Position numbers and translations under genes: made by a program. The notes below the pieces were generated by a model, which saw nothing but the letters and a program-made list of their open reading frames with translations, was not told the origin of the DNA and did not search any database. Below, in pieces: positions 54,700-64,000 of a DNA stretch of 64,000 nucleotides. This DNA is from Melieria omissa. Taxonomy: Eukaryota > Arthropoda > Insecta > Diptera > Ulidiidae. The stretch covers positions 59,457,900-59,521,899 of the forward strand of contig OZ020268.1 of the NCBI GenBank assembly GCA_963971225.1, written 5' to 3'. Positions within the stretch are counted from its first letter, which is position 1; every line of letters begins with the position of its first letter.

Positions 54700-56690
54700 T
54701 AGATTATTAAAATTAATTATGAATATTCAAAATTTTTCTTTCAACTTTTTAAATGTCATTTATAATTATTAAATTCAGAAAAAGTGGCATAACTTGAAAT
54801 AATTCGGTAATTATTGAATTAAAATATCATCAAAACAGTCACAACTCAAAATTTTGGATTTTCTAGTGTAAAATTTTAAAAAATTCTTGCAACTTATCAT
54901 AAAGCATAATCTGTAAGGATTTTCGATTGAACGGTCTATACGTTCTTTACAAAAAATTTTTATTTAGCTCAAAAACAGTTTTTTGCGTTTCCTGAAAAAT
55001 CAAAAATTTTGAGTTGTGTCACTTTTGTTGTGCGTGTGCGATATGTATGTACTTAAAAGCCTACTGGAGGAAAAACAGCAACAGCAGCAATGGCAACGAC
55101 AACAGACACCGACAACGAGCAGCGACACTCTCAGCCTTTGAATGCAACGCCAGTGCTGTACATTTAATTAATTATTAATGCAAGTAGTCGGTACGTGCTG
55201 CAGCAACACCAGCAACAACCACACGGCCAACACTCTAAACAATGATAGCCGCAACACAACAACAACAACAACAATAACAAGCCAACCCAACCCAATGCGC
55301 ACCAAACCAGAGCCAAGAACGGCCATTCACGAATTACAAGTTACGACTGACAACAATTTACAGCTTACGACCAAACGGTGTGGCATTCCGGCGTCTGGCC
55401 CCGCAAAAAAAGACGTAAAGCCAGACTGCGCCTTTAACGGCCGGTCGGCGCTTGCCGAATTCATTCATTGGATCCATTCAGTCGTCATCGTCGTCGTCGT
55501 CGTGGTTGCCGCTGCACGCTTTAAAGGTGTTCACTTTTATAGCGAATCATTTTTGCATAATTGATTAAATGGTCGCCTATAACGGTGAATTGGTTAGGTT
55601 AACGAAGTGCGGCGGGTGAGAGATGGCAAAGATTTGTGTGCGAGGCGAATGGGCGAAGTATTTATGCAGCGGCACGCGGACAGGACGCAAAGGTAGACGA
55701 AGCATTTCAACAGAACGAAACAGATTAAAATGCTAATAATTGGGCGCATGAAATATGCAAAACCTCGACTAGATGCCAGAGTATTCGAATTGATATTCGG
55801 ATGGGAAAATTCGGTGAAACATTTGGTGAAACATGCCAAATGCCACTAAAGCAATATTACATTCCATTATTAGGATTCCTTTAGCCATTTTCAAAACGAG
55901 TGTCGGCTGTCTAGTTTGCGTTTTGCTCAGCAAATATTTGTGTTGGCGCTAAAGTTGACGTCTCATGCAAACGCTGCAATATTTTGCAACATTTTGGGAA
56001 AGAAAGAGTAACAATTCGTAGCACACACACACACACAAATAACTCGTATGCAAGTGCAGGCTACAACCAAAGCCCCACTCACCAACACACAATATACATA
56101 TATTTAAATGACATCCTGTCGAGACTATATTTAAATTTATGCCATGACAAAAGCATTTGCCAACCAAACTGGACACGCAAAAAAACGCCAAACACCCAAA
56201 CGAAAGAACAGACGAACGAACAAAACATGTCAAGAGCGTTTACTATGGCTTTTTTTGCTCGTTTGCTGTTGCGCTGTTTCGCTCTGTTTCAGCTAGTTTA
56301 TTGCCTGCCATATGCAATTGCAATGTATTTGCACAGCAATAACAACAACAACAACAATCACAGCAACCATACAAACATGTGGGTGAATTGGTTTGTTTGT
56401 TTGCGCAAACTGGTCGTCGCTGCAGCGATTATGCCAGAGTCGGCCAGAACCGAGTAAAAATAATGGCAACAGCAGTGAAAACAGCTACAATGCTACAACG
56501 TTGACGCTGATAAACAGCAGCCAGACGCACACGAAACTGATGGCAAAAGGCAATAACAAAAATCGAAAGGCGCCAATTTCCACTGTGGGTGGTCGGCGTT
56601 GATAAGCCTGAGGCGTGTTAGGCGCTAAACAGTAATCGAAGTCGCGACAGACATTTCAATGCGATTGAAACTGAAATAGGTCGGGTTAGC
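54700..56690. other. noncoding stretch with CAA and CA microsatellites
   Basis: The 128-codon frame at 55178-55564 is Thr/Asn-rich then poly-Val from a CGT repeat, and frames at 55984-56457 read repeats; none is convincing. No terminal repeats noticed. Confidence 0.4.
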
Positions 56691-56694
56691 CTTA

Positions 56695-57394
56695 AGGGGG
56701 GCACTTCATGAAATGGTTTCAAAAAATCGATTTTCGATTTTTGTTTTTTTGCTTTAATCGAAAGATATAAGTAAAAAACAAGAACATTATTGCAAAGTTT
56801 CAAAGTCGAACTCTGAAAACTTTCGGAGACACAATTCTTTTCATCGACGCGCGCTCAGCCACACCATGTGTTCCGAATAACTTTGGAACGCGTTTCCTCA
56901 TAAACACGTTTTTGTAGTCCGTCCACATGATAAAAAAACTACTGAACCGATCTACACGAATATAATCTCGTTTTGTAGGATATTGAACAGAGAAGTGCAT
57001 GAACTGTTTTTTAATAAAGAAAAGTAAGAAAAAACGAACTTTTTTGTAGTTTATAAGGCTTTGTTGCTAAATTTTGAAAATTGTTATAGTTTTTGAGGTT
57101 CACGCACTTGCGACAAGCCTGCTGATTAATTTGATATATAATTTGTAAGTTGCAGACTTTAACTTCGGACGGCATCGTGTGGACGGGAAGACGTATTTTT
57201 TTAAACCAAGCCTCGGAAGATGTTCAATATGTTTGCCATTTTTAATTTTTTTTTATGTATGTATAACTTTTTTTTTTACTTTTAACTAATACCTACAGAT
57301 GTTCCAAACGGATTGTACCTGTCTCTTTCTTTTTTTGTACAGTAAAATAAAGAAAATTGGTAATTTTTTTGAGCGTTTCATGGAGTGCCCCCCT
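56695..57394. mobile_element. 700-bp MITE with AGGGGGGCAC termini
   Basis: Left end AGGGGGGCACTTCATGAAAT; right end reverse-complemented AGGGGGGCACTCCATGAAAC; flanked by TA (56693-56694 and 57395-57396). A 66-codon minus frame (56800-57000) has no known domain. The right end directly abuts the next MITE, whose TTA duplication lies in the boundary. Confidence 0.7.
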
Positions 57395-57396
57395 TA

Positions 57397-57949
57397 CAGC
57401 CCTATTCTGGCACTACCGTAACAATTGTTACCCCCCGTAACAATTGAATTGAATTTGATTGTTTCCGTATTCTGGAAAAATGGTGACAAGAAGAAAGTTC
57501 AAACAATTCACCACTCGAGGTGAAAGCTTTTTTCCTATCAAAACAGCTGTTTTTTGTATTTTTTCTGTCAAACTGTAAAAAAATAAACAAACAAAAAATG
57601 GCAAATGCAGAAAATCTGGCGAAGCAAGTCTTTTTTTTGGAGTTTCTTCACAATGTATGTATATATTCTTTTAGTTTCTAGAGTTCCTAAGTTTAAGCGC
57701 ACGACACGTCGCGACGCAGGAGCAGCTAAAGCATTTTTTTTCAGTTTCTCAAGGCGCATTTGAATACGAAATTTGAATTTTATAATTTTTGTATGGTTGT
57801 CACCTGCTCCTACGGAGGTAACAAATTTCGAAACAATTGTCACCTTTTGAGCTTTTGAATTTGCTCCAGAATACCAAAAAGTGACAATTGTTACCAAGTA
57901 TTCAATTGCTACCGAGGTGACTATTGTTTCGGTTGCCAGAATAGGGCTG
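57397..57949. mobile_element. 553-bp CAGCCCTATTCTGG MITE, copy 2
   Basis: Flanked by perfect TTA duplications (57394-57396 and 57950-57952). It differs from copy 1 by a handful of substitutions and short indels in poly(T)/poly(A). No transposase; the 109-codon minus frame is not domain-like. Confidence 0.85.
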
Positions 57950-57959
57950 TTAATGTGGT

Positions 57960-58470
57960 TTGGGCAGATAGGATTTGAACTTAAGAATCAGCCTGTGAGA
58001 TCAATGACGACAAATTTTGATATTCGTTCAAATATTCTAAATCAATTATGTTGCGTGAGTAGCAACAAAGTGTACAAAAATAATATATTTTCGATTTCCA
58101 AATTAGACGCTGTGATCTTTTACGTAAGGAAGCAAGCAATGTGCACGTAAAACTGTCGCATTTCGAAATCTATTTTGAATTATTGCATCATCTTGAGTGT
58201 TTTTGCGATATTCATGTTTGGTTTTCAAAGCAAACATTTTGAACGAATTGCAAAAGTGCTCTGTGCGCACGAATTAGAACTGTTTAGCTGACAATATCAG
58301 TGACAACAAAAACAACAACAACAACAACAGTTAGAGCAGACACATACAAAAGAACACGTGCGGGGGCCGACAGACAATGTGCTGAGCCGAGAAAAGCGCG
58401 CAGACAAGATCAACCGGGAGGCGAAAGGGTGGCCAGCGGGCGAGAGCATAAATAAGCCACATGTAGCGGC
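57960..58470. other. noncoding stretch
   Basis: AT-rich then CAA run (58308-58328). Nothing supported. Confidence 0.4.
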
Positions 58471-58480
58471 GCACGTCTGA

Positions 58481-58603
58481 CTGTCAGGCTGGCTGGTGCC
58501 AGTGCCCGTTTCGAGTGACAACAGCAGCGACGACAACGACAACGGCATCGATGCGGATGCCTCGCCGTGGCTCTATTCCCACAAGAAAAATCAATGGCAG
58601 TAA
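58481..58603 (+). CDS. candidate short coding segment, unknown
   Basis: A 40-codon open stretch with no ATG, between stops at 58478 and 58601. It reads SSDNSSDDNDNGIDADASPW then LYSHKKNQWQ, with codon third positions mostly C/G, unlike neighbouring frames. A CTGTCAG acceptor-like site lies at its start but the pyrimidine tract is poor. It could be a terminal exon or chance. Confidence 0.2.
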   Translation: MSGWLVPVPVSSDNSSDDNDNGIDADASPWLYSHKKNQWQ

Positions 58604-59219
58604 CAGCGCTGAATGGTCCAAGGCAGCCGCCTTTCCAGCTTTGCTTCTATTCTTTTACTTTTTACATTTTGATATTTCCGCTGCCTCCTATTCTGCCGCC
58701 TATTCATTTCCACGGCCCCAAAGGATAATTTTTCCTCATCCCTTTCGCTTCTCTCATTCCATGACCAAATTGAGCGCCGACTGGGTAGTCGCGCAGTGAC
58801 ATACATTTCGCCGCATATTTTTATTGGGGAAATGTGTTGCAAATTGTCAAGTGACAGACGACAGTGCGAAAATTGCATTGAAATGTGCAAATGTTTTCGC
58901 TAATTTCTTACAGTTAAAATGTGCAAAAATAGTTACTTACTCTTTAGTTTTCCGCGAACATTTTGCGATTTGCCGGCCGGATGTGGCAAATTCCATATGC
59001 ATTGCGCCGACAACAAACACTTCCACCGGGCATGTGCGGCGGGCACACTGTGCGCCAGTCCGTTGCAGCCCGAGTTCGGTTGATAAGAAAACGTGCGGAC
59101 GCACACCCACAGCGCGCCCACTGACGGGAAGCGCGACGCTGGTCGTGCGTGCTCGCCACGCAGCGATGTAACGAGACGCGTATGCGGGAGAGCGTGCGAG
59201 AGAGGCGCGCTCACGAGCA

Positions 59220-59459
59220 GTGCGCCGCTTGCATGGGAATTTCACTTATCACACAAAACACGCACAAAGCAATTACAAAGTAAAATGCAACAACAATGCG
59301 AGTGCAGCTGAAACGACGCCTCAACAGCCGCACAGCGTCGTCTTGCATAAATCAGTACAACAACATCAACAACAGCAGCGTACGAACGCCAACAGCGACG
59401 ACGACGACCTTTCGTCCACGCCGCGCAGGGAGCAGCGTAGCAACAACAACATCAACACG
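59220..59459 (+). CDS. candidate exon, unknown
   Basis: The frame is open from about 59171 to a donor-like ACG|GTTAGT at 59459/59460. Translation includes AAETTPQQPHSVVLHKSVQQ, then Gln runs and NSDDDDLSSTPRREQRSNNN, with C/G-ending codons. There is no ATG in frame, so it would be an internal exon or have another start. A CAA/GAC-rich 5' UTR is an alternative. Confidence 0.22.
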
Positions 59460-59469
59460 GTTAGTTAGG

Positions 59470-61060
59470 TTAGTGGTTACTGGTTGCACTGCGACGAGAG
59501 ACGGATCGACCGACCGACCGACAGGCGGACTGTATACGCAAATTCACGACGTGCAACGCATTCGCACTCGCATTGGCAGTCGTCGTTGAACTTCGTCGAT
59601 TAATTTTTCCATTTAACGCGACGCACGAGTGTTTTTCCCCAGAGCGCGCACTCGATGTTGTTGCTTATGATGATTTTGTCGTTGTTGTTTTTGTTGTTGC
59701 GGAGAGAGTGCATGCAAAAATGTGTAGAAAATCGACTGCTGCTCCTGCATGTGCGTGTATGTGTTTATGAAGCGGGAGAGTGGCGGCTGGTGGTCGCGGG
59801 AAATATCTCACTCAGTGTTTGGGAGTTGGTTTTCGTACGAAACATTTTCAAAACCAAAATTCGTTTGACGTGACGTTTTTCTACGCCCCGATTCGTAAAT
59901 GCACAATTCGTAAATGGCTGTGGGTCAAAGTGTCTCAGTAGCCCGTTCCTGCTATAAATCAATAATTTAAACTTTGCCTCACATGCCACACACCCAGCAG
60001 CTGCCACAGCAGTTGCCACACTTTAAACGACACACAGCTGTAGGTTTGCGCGTATGGGGCGAGCGGGCGGAGAACGCTGCACACTTAAAACACTTGTGAC
60101 AGCTCAGCGCTTTTTCGGCTGTACTTTTGCCCCGGCACTGGTTGAGCAATAAATGCGAAAAAATTCCACAATATTCATTAAAATCGTTTACCACTCACAC
60201 TCGAAGAAACTGCGAAAATGCAACAGCGAAAACCCCCTTACGCCGACAGGCAGCGCACAACTTTACCGACAGATGACAGCGAAAAAACTGCTCTTTCCCA
60301 ACGCAATACCCAAGCAAACCAAACCAAACCAGCGAAACGCCAAACGAAGGCAGCGCAAAGCAAAAGCAACACCAAAAACGCGTTGCGAGCCAAACCACAT
60401 GAAATGACAAGACACACAAACGGACAGGCCAAACACCAAATCACGAAACCAGCCAAACAGCCAACAGCAACAGCATCGACACCAAACGCAACAACAATGC
60501 TCAGCATTAGCACCGGTCGTGTGGCATCTGCTATGTTTGTTCGGGCACTGTAAAGCGGTCGTGCAACGGTTCAATGAGATTTGTGCCTTCTGTGTGCCTG
60601 GCTAGATGTTGTATCCACTGTGGCTGTTATTGCTGCACTGTTAGCACTTCACTAGTGCGCCACAAGCAGCAGGCAAACGTTAATTCATGCTCATTGCTCG
60701 AACACTGTTAGTGACAACAGCGCTCGCTCTGTACGTTTCTGCCGCAGAGATGAGACGCCAGTTTCACGACTAAGAGCATGGTGGCTTTTTAAAGAAGGTT
60801 TGCTTTAGTAGAACAGGGTGCAATAGAGTGTAAAATATTTTTATTAAAATGACTTGAAATTAAATTTTTTTTATTGTAATTCAGAATATAATTTAATATT
60901 TAAAATTATTGTTTTTAAGTTTTGTGTTGTTTTCTTTTTTCATTAACATAAGATCAAACTAACTAAATCATTCTAAATTAATATTTAGTTTTATATTTAC
61001 ATTAATTTAATTGTGTTTTCATTCAATTCATATCAGTTGGAAATGAAGAGCGTTTTAATA
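59470..61060. other. noncoding stretch
   Basis: CAA-rich to 60500, then AT-rich. Overlapping frames at 60153-60574 are open on both strands in several phases, which argues against a gene. Confidence 0.4.
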
Positions 61061-61074
61061 TTGGATGAGTGCAT

Positions 61075-62166
61075 AAGTTCGTGCCCGATTTGAAGTCAAA
61101 ACTCAAATTAAAATTTTTCAAAACAAAATCTTTATTAATCAATTATGTATTCGCCATCATGTTCGACAATCCACTCCCAACGATCAACCAACTTACGGAT
61201 GCCGGATTCATACAAATCAAGCGTTTTTTCGTTAAAAAAGAGGACAAGGTGGTTTTTAACGTCGTTCACGGTTTTAAATCATTTTTCCATTCAAATTGTT
61301 CTGCAAAGATCGGAATAAGTGGTAATCAGAAGGCGCGATGTCAAGTGAATATGGAGGATGCGACATGATTTCCCCAGTTCATCTGCTTCAGTTTGGACAG
61401 AGTCGGTTTTGCAACATGCGGTCTGGCGTTGTCGTGGTGGAAGAGGACTCCTTTGCAATTGACCAAAATCGGACGTTTTTCTTCAATTGCTTTCTTTAAT
61501 TGGGCCAATTGCTGACAATACTTATTCGCGGTAATCGTTTCGCCAACGGGCAAGAGCTCAAAATATATCACTCCTCGGATAGCGCACCAAACACACAGCA
61601 ACACCTTCATCGGATGCAATCCACCATTGGAGACGGGTTCCGTCTTTTCGTGTGCCTGTTTCCATGTTCGTTTTCGTTGGATATTGTTGTACAGAATCCA
61701 TTTCTCGTCACCTGTCGCAAACCGATCCAAAAAAGGTACATTTTTGATACGTCGAAGTGAAGAAATGGCTGTTGTTACACGGTCCACTTCATTTTTTTCA
61801 CTCAACTGATGCGGCACCCAAGTATCGAGCTTCAAAGTGTACCCAACCTTTTTTAAATGACGAAATGCAGTTGATTTGTTGACGTTCAGTTCTTGGGCCA
61901 CCTCTTCCGTTGAAATGCGTGAATCGTTCTCAACAAGAGTGCGAATAACGTCGTCGTCAAGGTCGGAAGGCCGTCCAGGGCGAGGTTGGTCTTTGAGGTT
62001 AAAATCACCAACTCGAAATATAGCAAACCATTTCTTCGCTGTGCGAAGCGCTGGTGCACGGTCCAAATAAACTGCTTGAATAGCTTTCGTTGCGGCGCCA
62101 ACAGTTTTTCCCTTCCGAAACTCGTACAGCATAATATGACGCTAATGTTCGTTTTCGTTATCCATT
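61075..62166 (-). pseudogene. mariner transposase, nearly full length, disabled
   Basis: A DDD mariner transposase. A start candidate near 62164 (ATGGATAACGAAAACG) is followed by an in-frame TAG before MLYEFRKGKTVGAATKAIQA. Then come the helix-turn-helix (ISTEEVAQELNVNKSTAFRH), LKLDTWVPHQLSEK, TGDEKWILYNNIQRKRTW (first Asp) and VLFHHDNARPHVAKPTL (second Asp). After a one-base insertion (GGGG near 61371) HPPYSLDIAPSDYHLFRSL (third Asp) follows in another frame, then a further shift leads to LYESGIRKLVDRWEWIVEHD and a stop near 61100. The 3' end runs into GCACGAACTTATGCACTCAT near 61065, probably the terminal repeat. Three lesions, otherwise complete (about 345 codons). Resembles mellifera/SETMAR-type mariners. 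Confidence 0.9.
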
Positions 62167-62280
62167 TTCAATGCGCTTTTCCAACAAGCAAACTCAAAGA
62201 AATCAAAATGATTTGACGCTTAATTCAAAGTTTAATTTGTCACCTTTACAAAGAATTAAAAACAAGTATACATTTCAGTC

Positions 62281-62619
62281 GACAGCCGCCGTGGCTCAGT
62301 TGGTTAGTGCGCGGTCCAGCGAGTCGCATGCAGAGCGACGCAAGTTCGAATTCTGCATGTAGTAACACCTAAAAAAAATAACGGTAAACTCGTTTTCTCT
62401 TTCGGTGGCTGTCCTCTCAGCTGGAAATGGCAAACCTCTGAGAGTAAAAACTGCCTATGAAAAAGCTCCCAACCTGCCGTTCGGAACCGGCATAAAACTG
62501 TAGGTCCCTTCCACCCGCGTACAAAATTCACACGCACAATACGGGTGATTGCGGGAAGCTAGGCCTTAGTCTAGCGTAAGCGGGCTGTCGTGCCAATCAA
62601 TTATTAAAATTAAAATTAT
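62281..62619 (+). mobile_element. tRNA-headed SINE (family B), copy 2
   Basis: Flanked by a perfect 14-bp duplication TATACATTTCAGTC (62267-62280 and 62620-62633). The head is GCCGCCGTGGCTCAGTTGG with B box AAGTTCGAATTCTGC, then the body with GCCGTTCGGAACCGGC and AACTGTAGGTCCC, tail CTAGGCCTTAGTCTAGCG and a TTAAAATT-rich 3' end. It inserted just upstream of the mariner copy. The perfect TSD implies recent insertion. Confidence 0.92.
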
Positions 62620-62633
62620 TATACATTTCAGTC

Positions 62634-63120
62634 ATGAGTACCAACCGTGAACGATTGAGACCCTAGACAATACATCTAGAGTAAAGGGAGCTTAATTTGT
62701 GATAAAATGGTCTAACTTGCCTATAAAACGACATCCGAAACATTTAAGACAAGGTTTGCATACCTACCGATTCGGCTTTGCGCAGTTGTCAATAAAATAC
62801 AAAAATTATTTTAATATTTCGTAAGGCTTCATTAAAGAGCCATTATTAATTAGTGCTGAAAATTAATAGGTAATATCGTGATAAGACAGGTAACTTCGTG
62901 ATAGGGGTTCGGTAATATCGTGATAGAATTCAATAAATGACATACTTGAAATAAAAGTATTTATTCGATATTTTTATAGAGATATATGTAGTTATTTACA
63001 TAAAATTAAAATGTCGAACAGCTTTGAAAATCACTAGCAGAGGTAACCACGTGCCATTTGCGCATATGCAACCCATCATGGTATGATTTTCACGGCGCTC
63101 GGCGTAGTTCGGCTATAAAT
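62634..63120. other. noncoding, with three GGTAA-TCGTGATA repeats
   Basis: At about 62870-62930 the motif GGTAATATCGTGATA occurs three times (one as GGTAACTTCGTGATA). It may be the subterminal region of the adjacent pogo-type element. Otherwise no signal. Confidence 0.4.
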
Positions 63121-63128
63121 ACATATAT

Positions 63129-63475
63129 TCATACATATCTTTTTCGCACTGCCGCTATCACTTTTCCCTTCCCCGTAACAAAATTGAGCCCAGTTTCGTC
63201 ACAATTCCAAATACGGTCAGGGCAATCCTTAACGCGCAATTTCAACATTAGAGCTTCTAATTTCGTATAAAAATCGCTTGTTATTGTGGGGTTAGCCATA
63301 GATGCTCTGTATACAGAGAGATTTTCTGCCACCCGTAAAGTTAGCCCATACCGCTCCTTGAATGATTTCCACCACCATTTCGACGCAACCTCTTGTTTTG
63401 AATGAAATGTTTCTCTATTTTCAGCTTTGGCCATTTTATAAGCAATTTCTCTTCATTGGAGCACCGTCAGCCCAA
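63129..63475 (-). pseudogene. pogo/Tigger-type transposase fragment
   Basis: Minus frame with KWWWKSFKERYGLTLRVAE (end of a CENP-B-type DNA-binding domain), FYTKLEALMLKLRVKD and RIWNCDETGLNFVTGKGKV, the first catalytic Asp region of DDE_1 transposases. Upstream the frame continues through a TGA (TVLQ*REIAYKMA). It ends just after VRKRYV, so most of the catalytic domain is missing. Abuts the TIR of the next element at 63498. Confidence 0.8.
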
Positions 63476-63497
63476 CTCTCATTTCTTGCATATATAT

Positions 63498-64000
63498 AGG
63501 GTGTTTTTTTTAGAGGTATAGAAATTCGAATTGAAATAAAACACAAGAAAATCGTTTTAATGTCCATCAATTTAGCTTTATTGGAAGGATAATTTTATGC
63601 CATTAATGTTTAAATATGATTTCGGGCATGTGGCCGCCGGGGCTGGCTCGAATAAAGCCAATTCTACAGGTCCAATTTTTAAAGTTGATGGACAAAGCTC
63701 CAATTGCTGTGCACGGTGGCGAATCGATTCATTCGGGTCCTCTTCAACATTTTGCTCTACAGCGGCAATTGTTTCTTCGGTGCGCACTGTTCGACGTCTC
63801 TGCGGATGCGTATTATCACATAGAGTAAACGTAGTGCGAAAACGACCCATAGTTAACCGATGGATGGACCGATTTTGCTCTGATGGACGATTATGTCGAC
63901 CATAAAATGGACGGAGCTTGCGGTAAACTTCGCGAACTGAACCATTATTTTCGAAATAAATTTGCACGATTTGCAAGCGTTGTTCTTTTGTCAACCTGTT
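63498..64000 (-). mobile_element. Tc1/mariner-type deletion derivative, copy 2 (cut by window end)
   Basis: TIR AGGGTGTTTTTTTTAGAGGT at 63498 and the coding remnant on the minus strand (63578-63994): TKEQRLQIVQIYFENNGSVR, FYGRHNRPSEQNRS, RRRTVRTEETIAAVEQNVEE, LELCPSTLKIGPVE. The catalytic domain is absent as in the 54.1 kb copy. Here the frame is uninterrupted to a stop after NGIKLSFQ. The other TIR lies beyond position 64000. Confidence 0.78.

Noticed and set aside
55178..55564. 128-codon Thr/Asn-rich ORF
   Set aside because: Driven by CAA and CGT repeats with a poly-Val run; no splice or domain support.
60153..60574. Overlapping ORFs of 84-111 codons on both strands
   Set aside because: Several phases open at once in CAA/AAAC-rich sequence; none shows coding-specific composition.

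Overview
The window is nuclear DNA of a higher fly (Diptera, Brachycera), most plausibly a tephritid fruit fly or close relative. The evidence is AT-rich DNA with abundant CAA/GTT and CA microsatellites, a polyglutamine-rich protein with spliceosomal introns, LOA-clade and R1-clade non-LTR retrotransposons, several mariner lineages, tRNA-headed SINEs and many MITEs. No bacterial, phage or CRISPR content is seen. The species is an inference.

Host genes are sparse. The best supported is a minus-strand gene near 21.3-22.5 kb. It has an acceptor-bounded exon with a 5' UTR and 286 codons (polyQ, His-rich and SH3-ligand-like proline segments), then a 31-codon exon that looks like the start of a coiled coil. 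Both have good splice signals, and the next intron runs left, so much of the left third may be intron of this gene. Weaker host candidates are a spliced leader with a 16-codon ORF (25.3-25.65 kb), coding-looking segments at 58.5 and 59.2 kb, and one near 0.73-1.03 kb.

Layout. 1.2-2.1 kb: broken mariner. 2.17-6.28 kb: a 37-bp inverted-repeat pair 4.1 kb apart with repeated TTATCGTATG motifs, holding a pogo-like MITE (with a probable piggyBac-like MITE inside it) and a 5'-truncated LOA LINE with exact target-site duplications (TSDs). 6.30-6.97 kb: another TIR element. 9.8-11.1 kb: (ATTTT)n arrays enclosing a retroelement C-terminal fragment. 13.1 kb: a 154-bp hAT-type MITE with a perfect 8-bp TSD. 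14.9-15.1 kb: a SINE next to a full-length, apparently intact LOA LINE (15144-20497). 26.48-27.69 kb: two 594-bp TIR elements head to head, each carrying a tRNA-like segment. 28.1 kb: second SINE. 28.58-33.28 kb: a decayed R1-clade LINE in a (CA)n tract with a second 3' end nested in its tail. 34.7-35.6 kb: a decayed unknown element split by a LOA 3' remnant. 36.6-37.3 kb: a 14-bp minisatellite. 39.1-41.0 and 45.95-47.1 kb: foldback elements built of 20/21-bp repeats. 47.1-54.1 kb: GCCACGCC-type repeat arrays riddled with MITEs. 54.1-57.95 kb: a Tc1/mariner deletion derivative and two further MITEs. 61.1-64.0 kb: a mariner, a SINE with a 14-bp TSD, a pogo transposase fragment and a second copy of the Tc1/mariner derivative cut by the window end.

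The interest lies in transposon architecture: the palindromic tRNA-carrying MITE pair, the foldbacks, the (CA)n-targeted LINE nest, and one LINE that may still be active. Family names come from motifs, TIRs and TSDs read by eye, not from searches.
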